NCBI GenBank assembly: GCA_949358305.1
Contig: OX442315.1
Location: 25,074,427-25,138,426, forward strand
DNA: 64,000 nt
From: Strigamia acuminata
Taxonomy: Eukaryota > Arthropoda > Chilopoda > Geophilomorpha > Linotaeniidae
Direction: 5' to 3'
Shown: positions 1 to 12,382 of the stretch, piece by piece
How positions within the stretch are numbered: the first letter of the stretch is position 1
Layout: every line of letters begins with the position of its first letter
The notes under the pieces: model-generated
What the model saw: only the letters and a program-made list of their open reading frames with translations
Databases searched by the model: none
Told to the model about the DNA's origin: nothing
Program-made: the position numbers and the translations under genes

Positions 1-3000
1 GCATTCTACGCAATCTAAGGTGGTACAAGTGCACAAACCTTGCCCAATTCTACCGGATCCTACGCCTCTAACAAAATAATTTTTCATCAGCTTATTGTAA
101 AAAAATAAACTTGAATATTAAATATTAATTCACCAAATTCTTAGCAATAAACAACTCAAAAAGTCCACATTTCCTGGTGATAAAAAGATCCTAATGATCT
201 TACTGTCATTAAGAGACTTCCTGGTAACACAAAATTAAAATAATCAAAACTAATAAACAATATGAAAAACAAACAAGCATCACGAGAGATGCAACCTCCC
301 GTCTGTCAAAGCTGTGGGCCGTAACCCATAATTACCTATCACAACAGCGACAGGGGTATGTCTGATTCATAGATTTATGAACAGATGACGATGACACCCT
401 TGTCACAAACATGAAACCCAACTTGAATACATTTACTCATATATTACACCTCGTTTCACTCCTCGCGCCCATTTCTCTTAACCCTAAGATATATATTAAT
501 GAATAAAAAATAAATAAATAAATAAATATATCCAAAAAAATGAAAAGAAGAGAAAAAAATGCTTCCTCGTAAAAAAATTGCAGTGAAATCTGATTTCTCA
601 AACCCTAAGTGGCCATTTTTCACTTCTCAAATTTACTTACCGCAGCTGTAAAAACGTCAGTAATTCTTTTTTCTCCTCCGCTGTTTTTCCCTTTGCTGCC
701 ACTAGGGAACTGCAACTTGAACTCCCACCCCCTCCCACTTTCTTCCTTTCTAAACCCTATCCCCCTTTATTTTTTTATATTCAATTTTTTTTCCTTCCAT
801 CTCCGAGATATTCCCCGGCGTCGCAGTCGAGATTTCCATCATTTTTCTTGGCGTGACGCGTCACGGGCTGCGACAGCTGGGCTGCCCTGTCAACACGCGC
901 CCAAAGGCCGAGCCTCCTCTGGGCGGTCGGCCATGATAGATTTGAAGTCGCCAAGCAATAACTGTCAGTCAGCAGTTCGTTCTGGCGCCAGATAACCTTT
1001 GTTAGACAACTTCGACTGGACCAGATATTGAAATCTCTAGACTTTTTTTCATCCCTCCTACTCCTCCAAACCGTTTTTTTTTAATATAAATTTTCTGCAA
1101 TAGTGATACTGTGCGAAAAGGGGTGAAATGGAGAAGTTATAAAAGTGAGAAGATGTCTTTTGACAATCTTATTTTCCACTAGATTAAACGACCAATTTTA
1201 TATTGGCAAAAAATGATGTTGTCACTTTGGTTTTGTGATGGTGGTTGCCTTTTTTATACGCATGCGTAGTTTAATTGCACGCATGGATACATATTAAAAC
1301 TTCATTTGCTTCACTGCTTTAATTCAATCAAATTATTAACCTAGGTGTCAATAACATCAAAAATTGCTTCTGTTTAGGAGAAATCCCAAACAGGTTCTTT
1401 TTCCTTTTCTTTTTTGCTAAAGCAACAATTTACAAAAACAAGTTGCATACTTACACAAACTAAACTCAATCCTCCATCTTTAGTTGTTTTTTTCCCATTC
1501 TATTTTTACGTTTTTTTTTTGTTTTTTCGACTGTTGTCTACGAGAACAATCTGTTTCTCATTTTACCTCCCACTCTGTAAAATAAACAACTCATGAAACA
1601 ACATCACTTAAGACCTAACAAATTTTTCTCTACTCCATCTTGATAACTCTCCTTCTGCCTTTTATTTCGTTCCAAAATATCACTCTGAATGGAAAGTGCT
1701 ACGTCTCCCTCTTCCTCACGATGACATGGACTTAAAGTGATAAGGGCAGAGTTATTGGACTGTGCACACGGTACTTGTTGTTACTGAATTTATGTCAGGA
1801 GTTTTCGGCCATGTTGGGTCATTCGTCAGTCGCCTAGCGCCCCATTGGCTGCAATGGAGCGCATCATGGCGCCACAACAACAACGCTTTAAAAAAAAAAA
1901 AAAACTTCACAATTTTTCTTATTCAAATACATATATAAAAAAAGTTTATTTTTATTTTTATAAATTAAAATAAAATTAATTGCATATATAGAAGGGAGGT
2001 AAATGCTTTTCACACAACAATCCATCAACCCTTTAGCCACAAACTTGCAATCTGCCTAAGTTAACACTCGTCCATCGTTATCCAGAGTGGAATCCAATCC
2101 AGAAAGATTCCCTCTGGTGCTAAATTTGCAGGTCGCCATGGCAACGGGAGACTGCACTCGGTGCGTACAGCATCGTTTTCCCCGAACGCCTCAATTTTCC
2201 TATTAACTTTAAATACATGCCAGAAGTGAGCATTTAATTTTCTCCACGCGCATGCGTAACCGATCGAAGAAAACAAGACGCGTCCCTCAACCAAATTCAC
2301 AATCCAATTGGCTCGACGCACGTGTTTGGCACAAGATGGCGCAGTTTGTTTCCAACTCCTAATGGCTTGCCGTCTCCAGATTTATTTATAACAATAGACA
2401 CCCACTCGACGAAACCAACTCAACGACTTTGATCAACAATTTACTTTTCCTCTCCATTTGCCAAACAAATTTAAAGTCTTTTTATAAACACCTCGTTTAG
2501 TATGCACAAACTTTCAAACCCCAATTCTATTTTATTAATAACAACAATGTCACCTTGTGTACAACTCAGAGACGGATTTACACAAAACAAACAAATTCAA
2601 AATACAAACATCAAAAAAATATTTTTTGAAAATAATTTCTCTAACAGGGCCCCAAAAAAAGGTGAGAAAAGAGTCCCACGGACCATAAATCCGGGTACAA
2701 TTCGTATTTAGAAAACCAGTAGGCAATGGCAGTTTTTATCGCTTTGTTTGTTTGTTTACAGAGTTTTCTGGCAGGGAAAAACGAAATTAGTTGCAGCTCA
2801 CCACAAACACTTCAAATCGACCACATTGAAATGTGATATTTCCAAAAAAGTTGCCACCGGAAACGGAAATTGATGAAACTCAAGCACATTTCATTAATTT
2901 CTCAAATTTATCCACTCGCTTATCCAAACCCACATATTGATCCCCCAGAATTTGCAGCACTTTTCAATTTTTATTCATTTTTAATTCTTTCAAATTTACA

Positions 3001-4020
3001 GCCTTTGAATGACTAAAATCGCGTGCGCCGCCTCCTGCCATCTACCGATGAAATGATCAACTAGCTTCATTTACATAGTCGCTGTTTATGGTGCAATCGA
3101 ATTGCTGACTTTAGTGAGCTTCGAATGAAAGCTCGAGTCTGCCATTATCGAATTACTTTGTATTCATGCTTTTATGACGGGGCAAGTTAACCCTTTTATA
3201 TCGAGTGAGATTAACAAGGCTGTCTCTAGCTTGCATAACAGCTGCTTACCTCGCCTCGCCACATCTAGTGGGCCTTGAAACAAAGCGTTAATTATTTTCT
3301 CTCAACAACAGCACTTGAACTCTACGCTCCAGCTTTATTATATCCCAAAACGCCGATTTATCAACAACTCTAATTTCGTATTAATTGCACGTTTCACAAA
3401 AATATAATAAAAAAAAATAAAAAAAAATTTAAAACAGAAATAAAATAAAAATAAAATCGGGAAAACTTCACCATTTTTAGTCTCCACCTATCACGTTTTT
3501 TCCTATGCAAATTCATTTATTTTAAATAGAAAAGAAGAAAAAAAATCATTTGATCTGTTTATGTATGAGGAAATGAGTAAAGGCGCAAAAGACAAGGTAA
3601 ATCAAGTCTGACATATTAATTGAGATTCAAGTGTAGCAGATTACGCATGGAACCGAGCTCGTAAAAAAAATAAAATAAAAAAAAAAACTCTTCGTCCAAC
3701 ACTTGTTTCGTAATACTTGCATTTTATTAATTAACACTCGAGTTGAATACAAAAATGAATATTTTCCTTCAATTTATGAAATAAATCACTCAAAAATGGC
3801 GGGTCAAAAAAACCAAATAAAAAAAAAGAAAAAGCAAAAAAAAAAAGAAACATGAGATTTGTATTGAAAACAGACCTCGGTGACATCTACAAATCGAACT
3901 AATCTCAAAACAAAGCCACAAGAGAGACATAATTAAGTCGATCCTACTCTTTGCAGCTGTCCCTTCGTTACAACGGGGTTCGCCCCTTGCCGCGTTCAAC
4001 AGCAGACGATCGGCTTCCCT
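1..4020. other. 5' flank of Irx gene A, no gene seen
   Basis: AT-rich non-coding DNA with many A and T runs. Open frames here are short and low in complexity, and I accept none as a gene. It contains two CGCATGCG palindrome sites (around 1257-1268 and 2247-2258), two AARATGGCG words (2333-2341, 3793-3803) and modest GC-rich patches near 790-990 and 2080-2340. These could be distal regulatory elements of the downstream Irx gene, but the sequence alone does not show that. Confidence 0.5.
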
Positions 4021-4082
4021 GCCTTGTCCTACAGCTGTTTCCCAATGCCGTACATGTGTACCCAGCGTTCACCACTCACCGG

Positions 4083-4334
4083 ATTGGTTCGTGAGGCGGA
4101 GACACCCAATGACGTCATCTGCCAATCACGCATGACCACACCCCGTTGCCGCGTCGCCCCCGGCACGCACGCCATTGGTTCGACGGCGTGGCGCGCGCTC
4201 AGGGCTGCGGCGCGTAGCTCATTCACGTTTGTGGGTGTGCAGCAGTAACTTGTGCTCGGATACCCCGTGCCGAGGCCGGCGAAAATGGCCTCGGCCCCCC
4301 AACCAAGCTGAAACGCTGCCCCCTTCACATCGAC
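4083..4334 (+). promoter_or_regulatory. CpG-rich promoter region of Irx gene A
   Basis: A GC- and CpG-rich block directly upstream of the first coding exon. It contains ATTGG/CCAAT boxes at 4083-4087, 4105-4110, 4121-4126 and 4174-4178, and a perfect CRE palindrome TGACGTCA at 4110-4117. No TATA box stands out, which fits a CpG-island type promoter with several start sites. The transcription start probably lies between about 4180 and 4330, with a short 5' UTR before the ATG at 4335. The exact start cannot be read from sequence. Confidence 0.6.
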
Positions 4335-4385
4335 ATGTCATGTTCATCGTTTGTTTGCAGTAGACCTAATTCGGCCTCGTCCCAG
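4335..4385 (+). CDS. Irx: Irx gene A exon 1 (N-terminus, 17 residues)
   Basis: Begins at ATG 4335 and ends at CAG followed by GTAAGT (donor at 4386), phase 0. It encodes [17 protein letters not shown]. Joined to exon 2 it reads ...SSQ-ILMNSG, resembling the Ser-rich start and Q-(F/L)LM segment of other invertebrate Irx proteins. Too short for homology alone; support comes from position behind the promoter region, splice consensus and matching phase. Confidence 0.7.
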
Positions 4386-7300
4386 GTAAGTTTCATTACT
4401 TCCTTTTATTTATTTCACCCCTCGAACGTGCGCGCGCGATGGGCCCGCTCGCCGCGATCAAAACACCGAGTCAAGCTCCAACTCCAAACTTTTAATTTAA
4501 TTTGCCACATCATAATACGACATGATTTAAAACTCGAACCAACTTGTGTCAACATGACACAGGTGCAAACGCTAACGACTCGCAACACAAAATCGCCATT
4601 AAAACGAGCGAGACCAACTGTTTGAAGCGACATTGCGATCTGCCTTTCTTTCCATACGACAAATCTCAAACCAGCGACGTACAACACAGATGGACACCTT
4701 TTCTCCAAACTCAACCAGCACGCGGGGTTATTATTTCCTCTTGCCGCGGGTAAGATTAACTTAAGCCTGGGGGTAAAAACTCTGAGAAGCGTTTCAAACG
4801 AGATGTTATTTTTTTTTTGTTTTTTATTTTTTTTATTTTTATTTTTTTTGAGAAAAAAAAAATTGTTGTTTAATTTTTTTTTTTTGGTTCTCAATCATGT
4901 CAGTTTTAAAACATGGCTAATTAGCAGCACCTCGCATTTTCAAAACACGTCCATAACGGGGTAAGGATCACGGGAAGGGGGGTGGAAATCAAAGGAAAGG
5001 GGAAATAGCCCATCGGAAAGAAACGCTTGAACAGGCGGTAGCCCGCGGATCGCCCGCTAAGTCGAACCCTCTTTATAATAAAATCGCCCATTAAACGGAT
5101 TTCTATTTGTGAATCCCTTCACTCTGCATTTAAAAAACCGAAATCGCACAAAGCCGAGACACTAATAAGCCAAAGCCTAACCACGCGTTTGCTGTGTTTA
5201 TCGTGATTAGAATTAAATTCATTGATTTCTGCAATCAATAAGTTGCGAGAAAATAATAATTCACAGCTTAACTCAACATGACGTCACCGTGGGTAACGAA
5301 TTCGTGAAGTGGGCTCACGAGATGTCCACGTGAGAATTTGTTGCCCGCCCTTGCATTCTGGCTTGTGTCACGGGGTAGCGTTAATCGTGATTAATGGGCG
5401 ACGAATTAAGCAAACACGCATGCGTGGAGACAAGAGTTGGTTTCAAGTGGGGAGGGAGTAAGTTTTGAGAAAGGACGTTGCAAGTTTCACGTGGAGTGGG
5501 AAACCCCTTGGGTTGACCATACGGCCTCAATTTAACTCAAATTGCTGATGTTTAAACAGGAGTTTAATTTGTCTCCGCGCGTACTCTCCATTTGCCATCC
5601 GCAGGGGAATTAAATATGTGGGCAAAGAAATTAAAATAAATGATGTTTACTCGACACTAAAGTGGATTCGAATCAAAATAAAACCCATTTGCACCACCTT
5701 TTATGATCCCAGGTATTTTTACGACGAGACAATTTCAAAGCGCCTCGCACATCTCACATCTCACATCTCGCAATCCACGAGTCGAAAACACTCGAACCAA
5801 CCCCAATCGTAACCTCTTTAATACCAACACAAACCAATCTCGACTATTCCGTCTCTTATTTCTAGATTTTGATGAATAGCGGGACAGCAGCGGCATCGAC
5901 CCCGACCGCGGCACCTTCAGCTGCTGCGGCTGCGGCTGTGGCTGCCGCCGCAGCGGCCGGCGGTTGTTGCGAGTCCGGCCGGCCCATCATTACGGATCCG
6001 TTGACCGGCCAATCGGTCTGTTCGTGCCAATACGATCCGCAAACCCAACTGCTCAATTACCAGCGCCTTGCCTCGGCTGGATTGCCCATTTACGGCGGTC
6101 CTTACGGAGACCAAAGCTACATTCCAATCGGGGCCGAGCAATCTGCGTTCTACACTCCCACCGTGAGTTTTCACTTTTCTTTCGCACCGCTCTTTTTATT
6201 GATTTCCAGATTAAATCTGCTTTTCAAATGCACAAATGCCAATTCTAATATAACGCATATTCTCCTTTCCACGTTTCAGACCAACGGTTTTGATTTGAAG
6301 GATAATTTGAGTACATGGCCGTACGCAGCTTCCGTATATTATCCCTACGACACTACGCTCGCTGGTTATCCTTTCACGAATGGGTAAGTTTATTCCTCTT
6401 TTACTTTAAACGACGCCGAACAAAAAATTAAATTATTTAACGTCACAACGTGGAATTTGGGGCAACAACTTGCGGGTCAAATTAAACCATTACGAGCTAC
6501 CGTTTTTTAATTTCTTTTTTTGCGCGCTCCTAATAAATTCTCCAATTAAAAAAGAAAGGTACATTTTGGATTGATTCTCGTTTAATGTGGATACGCATTA
6601 GGGATGAGTGGCTTTTGGTTAGTTTGGCCTACGGAAGTGTATAGCGGGATCAAGTTTATGGCAAATTGTAAACATCTCGCTCTGTTTCATTTTTATGAGA
6701 GCGAAATTTAAGCCGATTAAAATTATCCTTAATGTTATTTCTTTTTCTTTTTTATAAACTTTAAGATTAACGTCTTGTTTGCCACACAACACACATTTTT
6801 CTAGACAGAGAAAAAATATAATATTTCAAATATTTAATTAGGCAAACAACGTGAAAATATTATTCTTTACATTTCAACTTAAGACCAACTCGGCATCTTG
6901 AAATGAAATGCGAATATCTCGGAAACTGGTCAACGGCGTTATAGAAAGAAAGTCTCATTTGCCTCGCAAAACGAACAGATCATCGCGAGATTGTTGATTC
7001 GCACGCCGCTGAGTTTGGCTTAAGTTTTTGCCGACAGAATATGCAGAAACATTCTGTAAAAACTCGAATAAGGCGACGCGGGCTGACTTTTGTCTCTTCG
7101 CAACGCAAAAGCGCTTCCATCTCGGTGTTCCCGAACCTCACCCGAGTCCAAGCGTGAAATACCAAGCGGAAAAAAGTATAACTCTGTAGTCGCAAATTAC
7201 AAAACATCACAAATTAAAACCTCTTCTTAAAACCTGTAATTAATTTTAAAAAATTAAATCAAGAAAGCAAACATTCTCAGCTTTCGCGTCGTACCACCTC

Positions 7301-10300
7301 TTTAACTATTTGCATTGAAAACAAGAAAAGGAAAAAGAAAAAAGAAAAAAAAAACATTTTATCGTGTGAAAATTATTCTTCAATTTGTAGTTGCGCTCTT
7401 AAGACAACACGAGGATTTATTCTTTCATTTATTTATTTGCAACTTTTTCTTGCAATCGCTCTGGGCATTAAGCTGAGTGGAACGCGAAGCACAATTTGCA
7501 CGAATTTGTATCTGTAAATTTGATAGAAGTCAGTGCAAACGAGCGAGCGACGAGAAACAGGATCCGAACGCCCGACGAACGCTGATTACTCGCACCAGAT
7601 TGCGTTGCGTTTTACAAATGAAAGAACAAATCGCCCAGGCCTCAGCTCACATGCAAATTAAACCAACACACTCGTCTCCATTTTGGAAATAGACAAGCAC
7701 GAACACGAACCCCGCCCGTCGCCTTCGCCACTTACTCGACAACTCTTCCTAACGATTCGACATCCTACCACACACACACATACACACACCTCGCCGCCAT
7801 TTTATTCCAACAGCTCGAATGAATGTCTCGGCGATAAAACGTAAAATCACTCAAACTCGTTGCCGGTACCCGCCACTCGAGGACGCTTTTTCCCCATTCC
7901 CAAATAAAAAAAAAGAAAGAAAAAAGAAAAAAGAAAAAAAGAAAAAAAGAAAAAAAGAAAAAAGCGAGCGCCTAAAAGATGCTCTAAACTCGCCATATAA
8001 CGAGAAAGAGACTAATGTTTACCCTCGGTTGGAGCAAACTCGTTGACAGTCAATCCGACACCTTTGTTATTTTAACGAGGTTGGTGCTGCCAACTCCACA
8101 TATGGCCGTGGGCTGGGTGATAGGCAGGCATGAAATGATCTTTATTACTCTCCCCTCCCACTCGGTCAACGCGGGGAGATAATAACTCAACCCCCCAGTA
8201 CCGATAGTGCGGGTGTGGAGGATATGGGTGTGATGATTTAGTCGCTGGATTCCTCGAGGGGGAGAGGGAGTTCATGGATCCATCCCACTGGGATTACCAA
8301 TGACGTCGATATGGAGCGACGAGTAGTTAATGTAAATAGACCAAGTGTTGATGGTGTTTACCTCGTTGCTAATTCTGTTTGGATTGTCTTTCATCGCTCC
8401 TCCATCAGCGATATCGCTGGGGAGTTGAACGAACAAATTTTCCCTCTTTTTTCCTCCGCACCAAATCGCTACACATGACACGACATTTTTTTTTTCCTAC
8501 TCGCAAGTCCTCAATTTTTAATCAGTAGATAACAAGGTGTGTGCATGGAGTACTGTATACATGTTGTTCCATAAAGGGAAAAAAACAACAACATTGTACA
8601 TAACTGATAAACGAAAAGGTGTGATTTTTACGAGCGATTCTCATTTTCGTTTGCCGTTTGGAAAATCTTATAAATTTGTCAGTCCGATAAAAGCGAGCAA
8701 ACGTTGAATATTCGCGACAAAATTCCCGCACAATAGTCGCAAATTACACAAGCCTTTGCGTGTCCCGAGGAAAAAAATGGTTAGTTAATAAAGACGGGCG
8801 CCATCGACACTCGCACCAAGAAGCGGGAGAAAAGCGGGCGACTCATCGGCGTTATCGCTGCTGCGCCAGCCACTCAAAGCGAGGATAATGGAGTGAAAAT
8901 GGCCGCACCGTCGCCAGGGAGTGTTCAGGTGGCGCTAACGAGCCGCAAGGAGGCGCCACATTCGGCCGTTGTGGTGGAGACGTCGTTATGAGTTGAACCG
9001 ACTTCATCAGTGGCCATTAAGAAAACCGCGACTCATGATCATTTCTCCTCCGCGTTCCTCTCGCCGTTTTGCAAATTATAAAACTTTGCACTAACGAGGG
9101 AATTTTACACCTCTAATTTCTCTTTTATTTTATGCGTTCAAATTCCAACCATCCAATTACATTCGTATGTCATTTCGTTTCGCCCTCTCTCTCTCTCCTT
9201 CCCGCGCTTCTTTTTCTCAAAGCGAAACATGTTACAATACCCAGTCGAAAAAAAATAAAAATAAACATAAAAGATTACTGCAGGAAGCACTTTAATACGC
9301 CAATCTTCCTTTATTCTGTACAACAAGCCAAAATCGGAAGCGAAAAAGAAAAAAAACGCATTCATGGTAAATTGGCTCAAAAATGTGGCTTGCCGATATG
9401 AAACGATTTGTGTTTACGAATCAAAAGGAGAGGATGCGGAAGTTATAAAACACAAAGTGGTACCCATTTTGTATCGTATTCAATTGCGAAAATTGAAATG
9501 TGGAATGCAAAAATATAAAACTAAAATTTTCCTTTATCTTTTTTTTTTTTTGTCTCATCTCGCACAGGTATGGCGTCGATTTAAATGGCGCACGTCGCAA
9601 GAACGCAACAAGAGAGACAACGAGCACTTTAAAGGCATGGCTCAGCGAGCACAAGAAGAATCCTTATCCAACTAAAGGAGAGAAAATCATGTTGGCCATC
9701 ATCACTAAGATGACACTTACCCAAGTGTCCACATGGTTTGCGAACGCCAGGAGGAGACTCAAAAAGGAAAACAAGATGACGTGGGAGCCACGGAACAGGG
9801 TGGACGACGAGGACAACAACGCGGATAACGGCGATACGACGGATAAGGAGGATAAACCTCGAGAGCACGACAGAGCCACTGAATCTCCTCTCCATATTGG
9901 TAGAGAAGGTAAGCACAAATAACGACGTCCGTCCAATCTTGTTTTTCCATTTGTTGGAAAAAGGAATTTTTATTTCCATTTCTGTTCGTTACTGGCATTG
10001 GCCATAATTCAGTTGATATCAGTGCAAATTGGCTTCCCTGCGATGCAGGCGTGCGTAGCAGAGCTGATCTCTTGATGCGTCTTCTTCGGCCATTTATTTA
10101 AACATTCCTGGAAATCCTAAGCTTCCCTTGCCCGCAAATCTATAATTTTCTAATAAGGTTTTTATCCTTGTCTGGGTACGCTGGCAGCCTGAGCCAATCA
10201 GCGTGGAGCTCGCGGGTTCTCCAAGGAGTGAGGGGTTGCGTTGCATTAGAAGCAGAGAAGGGGGAAAGAGAAGTGAAGTGAAGGAAATTGGCGGAAATGA

Positions 10301-12382
10301 TCGCTCTATTTTGGGCGTCGAAAGGCGACCCCCTCATTGCGCCTTCGGTTCCGTTCATCGATTGATCACTTCGGGTCAGTTTTATGGTGCGCGCTTCTAC
10401 CTGCCCACTGCGCAGCCGCAAGCATCGGCGCGAAGCGAATGGCAAGGCAGACGGGGGCTGCTCAATTATTCATCCGCCGAGCCTCGTTTTAATCAGCATG
10501 CAAATGTGTTCTAATCAGACCAACCACCTCCCTACAACGACTTAAATCATGCACATCACTAAAACACAAACACGTTTACACCTTTCACTTAGATTTTAAA
10601 CAACTACATTCCCATAATCCTTACCACCAATAAACAAATGTAAACACGCAAATCACTGCAGAATAAACCGAGATAAAACAATAACGGCGCATTAATTTTA
10701 TCGTCGTCACTCGCAAACACAAAACGGAATATATCTTATATATATATCATATATATATAAAAGAAATTCCTTGTTTTATTTTATTTTATTTTATTTTATT
10801 TTACACTCAAATTCGTTGTATCGGGAGAGCAGGAATGAAGGACGTGTGAAAGTGATGGTCGATAGCGGTGGAGAACGCGAGGCATCCGCAGCCTCCACGC
10901 CCCATCCCCGCCAAAGACATGCTAAGCACGTGCACAAATCACAAAGCCAACTCAATCTACGGCTCGTGCGTTGGGCTCCTGCCCTTGAGAAATCGATCAA
11001 CACCATAAACAACGCCTCGAATCGAGCTCGGAGCCAGCCCCAACTGTATACTCATCCTTGCAACTCGTCTTTAATCATCTTTAGCTACATTTGTTTTTCT
11101 TGCACTGCATATACGCTGATTGCATACTGGGGGGGCCGTAATCGAGACACTAGAATATTAATCTGTATATTACACGGCAAGCGTTGCGGGGGCGCATTAG
11201 TTGCGCCTAATGTGAATGCAGGGCTGTGGAGGAGAGGGTAAGCCTAGAGCGAGAAACTGGTGACAGGCTCCTGTCGACTGCTAAGCTGTTTAATATCGAG
11301 CCACAAGGAGGCGCTTGTGACATGACGTCAACTTGCCTCCGGGGAGCGGTTATTATTTTGCGCGTGCGCCTCGTGCTGTGGACAAAATATTATTTTTCCT
11401 CTTAAGCCCACTCTGTCATTTTTAGCCGCCTTGTTTTCATGCCTCTCCATTTGGTGGGGGGTAGAGGATGAGGGTGTTAATGGATTCCATTTTCTGCCGA
11501 TCTATCATATGTTCTCACACTGTGACCGAGGGTGAAAAATTAATCAAAGGGTTACTCATAGTCATAACAACTGTTTCATTCCATTTAGAAAATCTGAACT
11601 GAATTAATAAAGTATACATTTTTTTCCTTAAAGTTCCTCGCCACCAACTATCGTCGAACGCACCTCTTTCTCTCTCGTCGGATTGTGATAAACTGTCGGA
11701 CGACACGTGCGTCCGTGTAGTCACTGACGACGAGGACGACGACGACGACGACGACGACAAGTCCATTTCCGTGAGCATCAGTCAGGACGAACTGGACACG
11801 GCAAAACCCGACGGCCTTTTACTAAGTGACTCCTTATCAAGTCCCTCATCCGATTTGTCGGACCAGGTATCCTCGATCCACTCTCCTCTGTCCGTCGATT
11901 CGGGTACACCGTCGGCCCAAGGGACCGAGGTGGCGCCACACAAACCACGCATATGGTCCATAGTGGACACAGCAACGTCCAATTCCACGCCGACAGGAAG
12001 TTATTCCTACCCGGGCAACGGAACCCAGTGCGGTCCAATGAGTTCCGCATCCTTTAGTAAAGTGTCTCCACTCAGTCGGAGTCTTCGACTGGACTATTCT
12101 TCGCCCTACCCGAAACACGCGTGGTTTAACGGGTCGTATGGAAACCCTGGCGCTTCGGACTCGTTATTGCGGCCAAGTTTTATGAACTCTCCCTACGCTC
12201 TCACAAGCCCTTCGCTTTCCTCGGCGACCAGGCCGTGTTTACAGAACATAACAGCAATTAATAAAAGTCTGCCGCCCTCGATGGCTACTTTGCAGAGGAA
12301 TCCGTCGACCACACCCAGGTTCCACGGTGCGTTTACCTTGAACACCAAACTCGACTGTCAGGTGCACCAAGGTAAGACATAA
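4335..12382 (+). CDS. Irx: Iroquois-class TALE homeobox protein, gene A (spliced, 5 exons)
   Basis: Sequence-specific nuclear transcription factor of the Iroquois family; such proteins pattern the nervous system and body regions. Joining 4335-4385, 5866-6162, 6280-6383, 9568-9908 and 11634-12382 gives 513 residues with every junction in frame (phases 0, 0, 2, 1). In order: an N-terminal segment ending SASSQ-ILMNS; a polyalanine-rich stretch (about 20-45); the motif [22 protein letters not shown]; a DLK...W....YYPYD segment; the TALE homeodomain (about 157-219) with the NPYPT loop and WFANARRR recognition helix; an acidic linker; an Asp run (about 296-306); and the IRO box [11 protein letters not shown] (about 368-378). 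Length is normal for the family. The start was chosen because exon 1 splices in phase 0 to a family-like N-terminus behind a CpG-rich promoter. The 3' end may differ: a GTAAGA donor at 12372 could skip the last four codons. Confidence 0.93.
4386..5865 (+). other. Intron 1 of Irx gene A
   Basis: 1480 nt with GTAAGT donor and TTTCTAG acceptor. It has long T/A runs at 4805-4885 and a moderately GC-rich stretch around 4960-5600 containing a CRE palindrome (5279-5286) and a CACGCATGCGTG palindrome (5415-5426). These clustered motifs suggest a regulatory element inside the intron, which is inference. No coding sequence seen. Confidence 0.65.
5866..6162 (+). CDS. Irx: Irx gene A exon 2 (poly-Ala and CCE/CSCQYD region)
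   Basis: Acceptor TTTCTAG at 5859-5865, donor GTGAGT at 6163; 99 codons, phase 0 at both ends. It encodes a polyalanine-rich stretch interrupted by S, T, P and V, then [24 protein letters not shown], and a Gly/Tyr/Pro-rich segment ending SAFYTPT. The Cys-rich block is a strongly conserved feature of non-vertebrate Irx proteins. Confidence 0.92.
6280..6383 (+). CDS. Irx: Irx gene A exon 3 (pre-homeodomain segment)
   Basis: Acceptor CGTTTCAG ends at 6279, donor GTAAGT at 6384; 104 nt, entering in phase 0 and leaving in phase 2. It encodes [15 protein letters not shown] and on through a YYPYD motif to PFTNG. It corresponds to gene B exon 58129-58247, which has the same phases and the LK...W...YPYY pattern. 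The intron between exons 2 and 3 is only 117 nt. Confidence 0.9.
6384..9567 (+). other. Intron 3 of Irx gene A
   Basis: 3184 nt, GTAAGT donor and T-rich CAG acceptor. It contains a purine tract of A-runs spaced by single G residues (about 7906-7965), a CA/TA-rich patch near 7770-7790 and a GC-rich island at about 8780-9010. The island holds a 30-codon ATG ORF (8899-8991, starting MAAPSPGS) with a good start context. I see no homology in it. Confidence 0.65.
7906..7965 (+). repeat. Low-complexity A/G tract
   Basis: Polypurine tract of A runs (4-8 nt) separated by single G residues, within intron 3 of Irx gene A. Simple-sequence DNA; the Lys-rich frame across it is not a gene. Confidence 0.9.
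9568..9908 (+). CDS. Irx: Irx gene A exon 4 (TALE homeodomain)
   Basis: Acceptor after a long T run (CGCACAG, ends 9567), donor GTAAGC at 9909; enters phase 2, leaves phase 1. It encodes [18 protein letters not shown] and the rest of a complete 63-residue TALE homeodomain: the three-residue loop extension around NPYPTK, helix 3 with WFANARRR (Ala at homeodomain position 50, Asn at 51), then KKENKMTW and an acidic linker rich in Asp and Glu. This is the most diagnostic Irx exon, and it is intact. Confidence 0.97.
9909..11633 (+). other. Intron 4 of Irx gene A
   Basis: 1725 nt. It contains GC-rich patches (about 10170-10460 and 10850-11380), a TA-rich stretch (10736-10760), a (TTTTA)n microsatellite (10774-10803) and a CRE palindrome (11323-11330). 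No coding sequence is supported, although GC-rich parts leave frames open on both strands. Confidence 0.65.
10774..10803 (+). repeat. (TTTTA)n microsatellite
   Basis: About six uninterrupted copies of a TTTTA pentamer in intron 4 of Irx gene A, beside a short TA-rich stretch. Confidence 0.9.
11634..12382 (+). CDS. Irx: Irx gene A exon 5 (acidic run, IRO box, C-terminus)
   Basis: Acceptor TTCCTTAAAG ends at 11633; phase 1 entry completes a Val codon. It encodes a Ser-rich segment, the acidic run [12 protein letters not shown], a second Ser/Asp-rich stretch, the IRO box [13 protein letters not shown], and a Ser/Pro/Tyr-rich tail, stopping with TAA at 12380-12382. Ten bases before the stop there is a good donor (CAAG|GTAAGA, boundary 12371/12372), so the stop could be intron read-through and a further small terminal exon may exist. 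Confidence 0.92.

Noticed and set aside
4024-4248. Frame starting XSYSCFPMPYMCT, resembling the MSY start of many Irx proteins
   Set aside because: The first codon is TTG, not ATG. The frame has no suitable donor joining to exon 2, and the region has promoter motifs (CCAAT, CRE).
4415-4894. 159-codon minus-strand frame starting with a Lys/Asn-rich run
   Set aside because: Made from the T-rich tract in Irx intron 1 read backwards; overlaps exon-flanking intron sequence and has no domain.
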